Assembly: GCA_043763625.1 (NCBI GenBank)
Contig: JAYULL010000163.1
Span: 1 to 64,000, forward strand
From: Rubrolithibacter sp043763625
GTDB lineage: Bacteria; Bacteroidota; Bacteroidia; Sphingobacteriales; Sphingobacteriaceae
Direction of reading: 5' to 3'
DNA: 64,000 nt
Shown here piece by piece: positions 61,928-64,000 of the stretch. How positions within the stretch are numbered: the first letter of the stretch is position 1; each line of letters opens with the position of its first letter. Position numbers and translations under genes: made by a program. The notes below the pieces were generated by a model. It was given only the letters and a program-made list of their open reading frames with translations. It ran no database searches and was not told where the DNA came from.

Positions 61928-63157
61928 ATGCTTTTCGTTTATGATTTTAGCATCAAACTTTATTATTTGTTAATATTTCTTTTCTCATTCTTTAATAGAA
62001 AAGCGAAACTTTGGATTGATGGGCGGAGAAATATCTTTCAAAAAATAGAACCTTTTACTGTAAACAAGCCAATTTGGTTTCATTTTGCTTCCTTAGGTGA
62101 ATTTGAACAGGGAAGACCGGTCTTGGAAGCGTTAAAAGGTAAATTTCCCGAGAAAAAAATTGTAATTAGTTTTTTCTCATCTTCGGGTTATGAAGTCAGG
62201 AAAAATTATGCTTTAGCGGATTTGGTTGTGTATTTGCCTTTAGATACTACAGCAAATGCTAAGAGATTCGTTACTTTGATTAACCCGGAATTTGCTGTTT
62301 TTACCAAGTACGAATACTGGTATCATTACTTTAACGAACTCAATAAAAGGCAAATACCGACTTTCGTAATTTCAGCAATATTCAGAAAAAACCAATCCTT
62401 TTTTAGATGGTACGGAGCACTAAACCGAAAAATGCTCGCCTTTATTTCGCACATTTTCGTGCAAGACGAGCAGAGTAAACTATTCCTAAGTGAGATTGGC
62501 ATCACGAAGGTTACCGTCAGCGGTGATACCAGATTTGATCGCGTGTATCAAAATGCAAAAGATATCGAAGAGAATGATCTGATAAGCTGCTTTTGCGGAA
62601 ATAATAAGGTTTTTATTGCCGGAAGTACATGGCCAACTGACGAAAAATTAATAGCGGAACTTGCCGGAAAGATGCCGGATTGGAAGTTTATAATTGCCCC
62701 GCATGAAATTAAAGAAGAAAAAATAAAAGATTTAATTCACATGCTACCTAACGGCAAAGCGATTAGATTTTCGGAAGCCGAGGAGAAGAGATTAGCGCAA
62801 GCGTCAATCCTTATTATCGACAACATCGGCCTGTTGTCTGCTTTGTACCGGTACGGAAACATTTCTTATATCGGGGGCGGATTCGGTGCGGGGATTCATA
62901 ATACGCTAGAAGCGGCGGCTTTTGGCATGCCGGTCTTATTCGGACCGAAGTATAAAAAATTCCCGGAAGCAAAAGAGCTTATAAATAGAGGTGCCGGCTT
63001 TAGTATCACTAGTTTTGACGAATTGCAAGTTGTAGTATCTAAACTGCAAACACCCGAAAAAATTGAAGAACCTGGAATAAAGGCAGCGAATTACGTGGCC
63101 GAAAAAATCGGTGCGACCGAAATTATTTTACACAAAATTTCGGCGAATGTTTATTAA
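61928..63157 (+). CDS. waaA: 3-deoxy-D-manno-octulosonic acid transferase
   Basis: A 409-residue GT-B enzyme adding Kdo to lipid A precursor. An N-terminal membrane segment (about 8-22), IWFHFASLGEFEQGRPVLEAL, SFFSSSGYEVRK, LPLDT, and the C-terminal YIGGGFGAGIHNTLEAAAFGMPVLFGPKYKKFPEA are the WaaA (KdtA) signatures. It works at the inner membrane in lipopolysaccharide synthesis. It overlaps the acetyltransferase gene by 11 bases. Confidence 0.95.
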   Translation: MLFVYDFSIKLYYLLIFLFSFFNRKAKLWIDGRRNIFQKIEPFTVNKPIWFHFASLGEFEQGRPVLEALKGKFPEKKIVISFFSSSGYEVRKNYALADLVVYLPLDTTANAKRFVTLINPEFAVFTKYEYWYHYFNELNKRQIPTFVISAIFRKNQSFFRWYGALNRKMLAFISHIFVQDEQSKLFLSEIGITKVTVSGDTRFDRVYQNAKDIEENDLISCFCGNNKVFIAGSTWPTDEKLIAELAGKMPDWKFIIAPHEIKEEKIKDLIHMLPNGKAIRFSEAEEKRLAQASILIIDNIGLLSALYRYGNISYIGGGFGAGIHNTLEAAAFGMPVLFGPKYKKFPEAKELINRGAGFSITSFDELQVVVSKLQTPEKIEEPGIKAANYVAEKIGATEIILHKISANVY

Positions 63158-63728
63158 GGAGACAGTTTTTGAAACAAAAAACACATTGCTTAGGCCGTTA
63201 AAGCGGAAAGACTTCACCGGATTTTATGCTATTGCCGGCGATAAAGACACTTGGAAGTGGTACGCCGAAGACTTAAGCTTAAAAGAAAACTTGCAACATT
63301 GGATAGCGCAAGCTTGTGACGAATTCAGGAAGGAAGTACGCTACCCGTTTACGATAATCGACAAAAAGACTAAAGAACTTGCCGGCTCTACAAGCTTTTT
63401 GAATATTAGTTTTAAGGATGAAAGAATCGAAATAGGTCATACTTGGATGGGGAAGAAGTTTCATTCTACCGGTTTAAATCGTGAGGCTAAATTTTTGTTA
63501 TTTACTTATGCGTTTGAAGCTTTAAATATGAAACGCGTAGAATTAAAAACCGATGTTATTAATCTGCGATCGCGAAGGGCAATAGAAAAGGTCGGCGGCG
63601 TAGAAGAAGGTATTTTGCGTAGCCATATGATTATGCAAAACGGAAGGCGACGGGACTCAATTTACTACAGTATTTTATCAGATGAGTGGCCGCAAGTTAA
63701 GAAAACAGTTTTTGGAGATTTAACCTAA
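63147..63728 (+). CDS. GNAT-family acetyltransferase (RimJ/RimL type)
   Basis: A 193-residue N-acetyltransferase. NTLLRPLKRKDFTGFYAIA opens the fold, GHTWMGKKFHSTGLNREAKFLLFTYAFEAL is the acetyl-CoA-binding region, and VELKTDVINLRSRRAIEKVG follows, as in RimJ/RimL-like enzymes that acetylate small molecules or protein N-termini. The ATG at 63147 fits the family better than the open frame from 63111; it overlaps waaA by 11 bases. It converges with hemH, overlapping its stop. Confidence 0.88.
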   Translation: MFIKETVFETKNTLLRPLKRKDFTGFYAIAGDKDTWKWYAEDLSLKENLQHWIAQACDEFRKEVRYPFTIIDKKTKELAGSTSFLNISFKDERIEIGHTWMGKKFHSTGLNREAKFLLFTYAFEALNMKRVELKTDVINLRSRRAIEKVGGVEEGILRSHMIMQNGRRRDSIYYSILSDEWPQVKKTVFGDLT

Positions 63729-64000
63729 ATACCCTTCGCAATTCCCGCCAAAGCCTCAATCCACTTCGGATTATCGTTCAAACTCTCGACTAACTGTACT
63801 TTTTCTCCCCCTAAAGCTTTAAAGTCGTCGTTGTATTCCTCGGAAATTTCATACAGCGTTTCTAAACAATCTGCTACAAAGGCCGGACTTAACACCAATA
63901 ATCGCTTGGCCCCCTTTTTTGCTTGCTCGCGAATGGTGTCAGGTGTAAAAGGCTGTATCCAGGGCTCCTTACCTAATCGAGATTGAAAAGCAACGGTGTA
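63725..64000 (-). CDS. hemH: Ferrochelatase, C-terminal part (cut by window edge)
   Basis: The last 91 codons of a ferrochelatase are visible on the minus strand: VAFQSRLGKEPWIQPFTPDT, VLSPAFVADCLETLYEI with the conserved Cys and Glu, and SLNDNPKWIEAL before the TAG at 63725-63727. Ferrochelatase inserts iron into protoporphyrin IX, the last step of heme synthesis. The rest of the gene lies beyond position 64000. Its stop overlaps that of the acetyltransferase gene by three bases. Confidence 0.93.
   Translation of the reverse strand, partial: YTVAFQSRLGKEPWIQPFTPDTIREQAKKGAKRLLVLSPAFVADCLETLYEISEEYNDDFKALGGEKVQLVESLNDNPKWIEALAGIAKGI

Overview
The window looks like a chromosomal segment of a member of the Bacteroidota, probably Sphingobacteriales-like. 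Supporting signs are upstream boxes of the TAnnTTTG type instead of Shine-Dalgarno sites, moderately AT-rich DNA with very short intergenic spaces, and family content typical of that phylum (DUF3127, cysteine-rich CWC, COG2509 oxidoreductase, GYD, S41 and M61 peptidases, LemA/TPM proteins). Nearly everything is ordinary core genome. I see no CRISPR array, intact insertion sequence, prophage or anti-phage island.

Layout. 1-1525: a decayed stretch with a broken YceI gene, an intact GYD-domain gene, a CusA/CzcA-type efflux fragment and a tRNA-like 3' fragment. 1526-4766 (-): LutB and an M61 peptidase. 5006-11896 (+): an RND efflux operon (adaptor, pump, TolC), then a lone response-regulator receiver domain and a BadF-type sugar kinase. 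12039-19564: greA behind a terminator-like leader hairpin, a HIT protein, ruvC (-), a flippase-like membrane protein, a GT2 glycosyltransferase, a PP2C-type phosphatase, rnhB, gcvT and a ComB-family gene. 19573-21450 (-): mazG-like, dtd, rsgA. 21521-26495 (+): a threonine operon (thrA, thrB, thrC) preceded by a Thr-rich leader peptide and an attenuator. 26533-27172: an antitoxin/PIN-toxin pair. 27244-34716 (-): an outer-membrane-type protein, metH, a Bax1-like membrane protein, an unknown gene and murQ. 34843-36456 (+): an S41 protease. 36457-38974 (-): a small lipoprotein, der and era. 39082-39154 (+): initiator tRNA. 39734-40423 (-): a lipoprotein and a DUF3127 protein. 40487-43939 (+): an RNA methyltransferase, a DinB-like protein and aspS. 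44001-48083 (-): seven mostly small metabolic or unknown genes. 48233-51145 (+): lemA, two TPM proteins, an unknown gene and a NUDIX hydrolase. 51150-54900 (-): a TPR/thioredoxin-like protein, dnaA and a membrane-anchored unknown. 54997-56660 (+): an A-type Fe-S carrier and an ABC permease. 56677-61860 (-): a nucleotide-sugar operon ugd, uxs, galE, rfbB and a CpsB-type phosphatase. 61928-63728 (+): waaA and a GNAT acetyltransferase. The window ends inside hemH (-).

How genes work together. ThrA, ThrB and ThrC cover aspartate to threonine except aspartyl-phosphate reduction, and the leader provides Thr-dependent control. Ugd, Uxs, GalE and RfbB supply UDP-glucuronate, UDP-xylose, UDP-galactose and a dTDP-4-keto-6-deoxy sugar for envelope polysaccharide, next to a phosphatase of the type that regulates such pathways and to WaaA for lipopolysaccharide. 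MurQ, and perhaps the BadF-type kinase, could recycle cell-wall amino sugars. GreA, RuvC, RNase HII, DnaA, Era, Der, RsgA, AspS, Dtd and fMet-tRNA are housekeeping.

The most interesting items are non-coding or structural: the thr attenuator, the greA leader hairpin, a palindromic repeat read in frame inside metH with a related intergenic copy near 50.15 kb, an inverted repeat whose arms carry the two promoter boxes of the initiator tRNA, and the decayed genes at the left edge.
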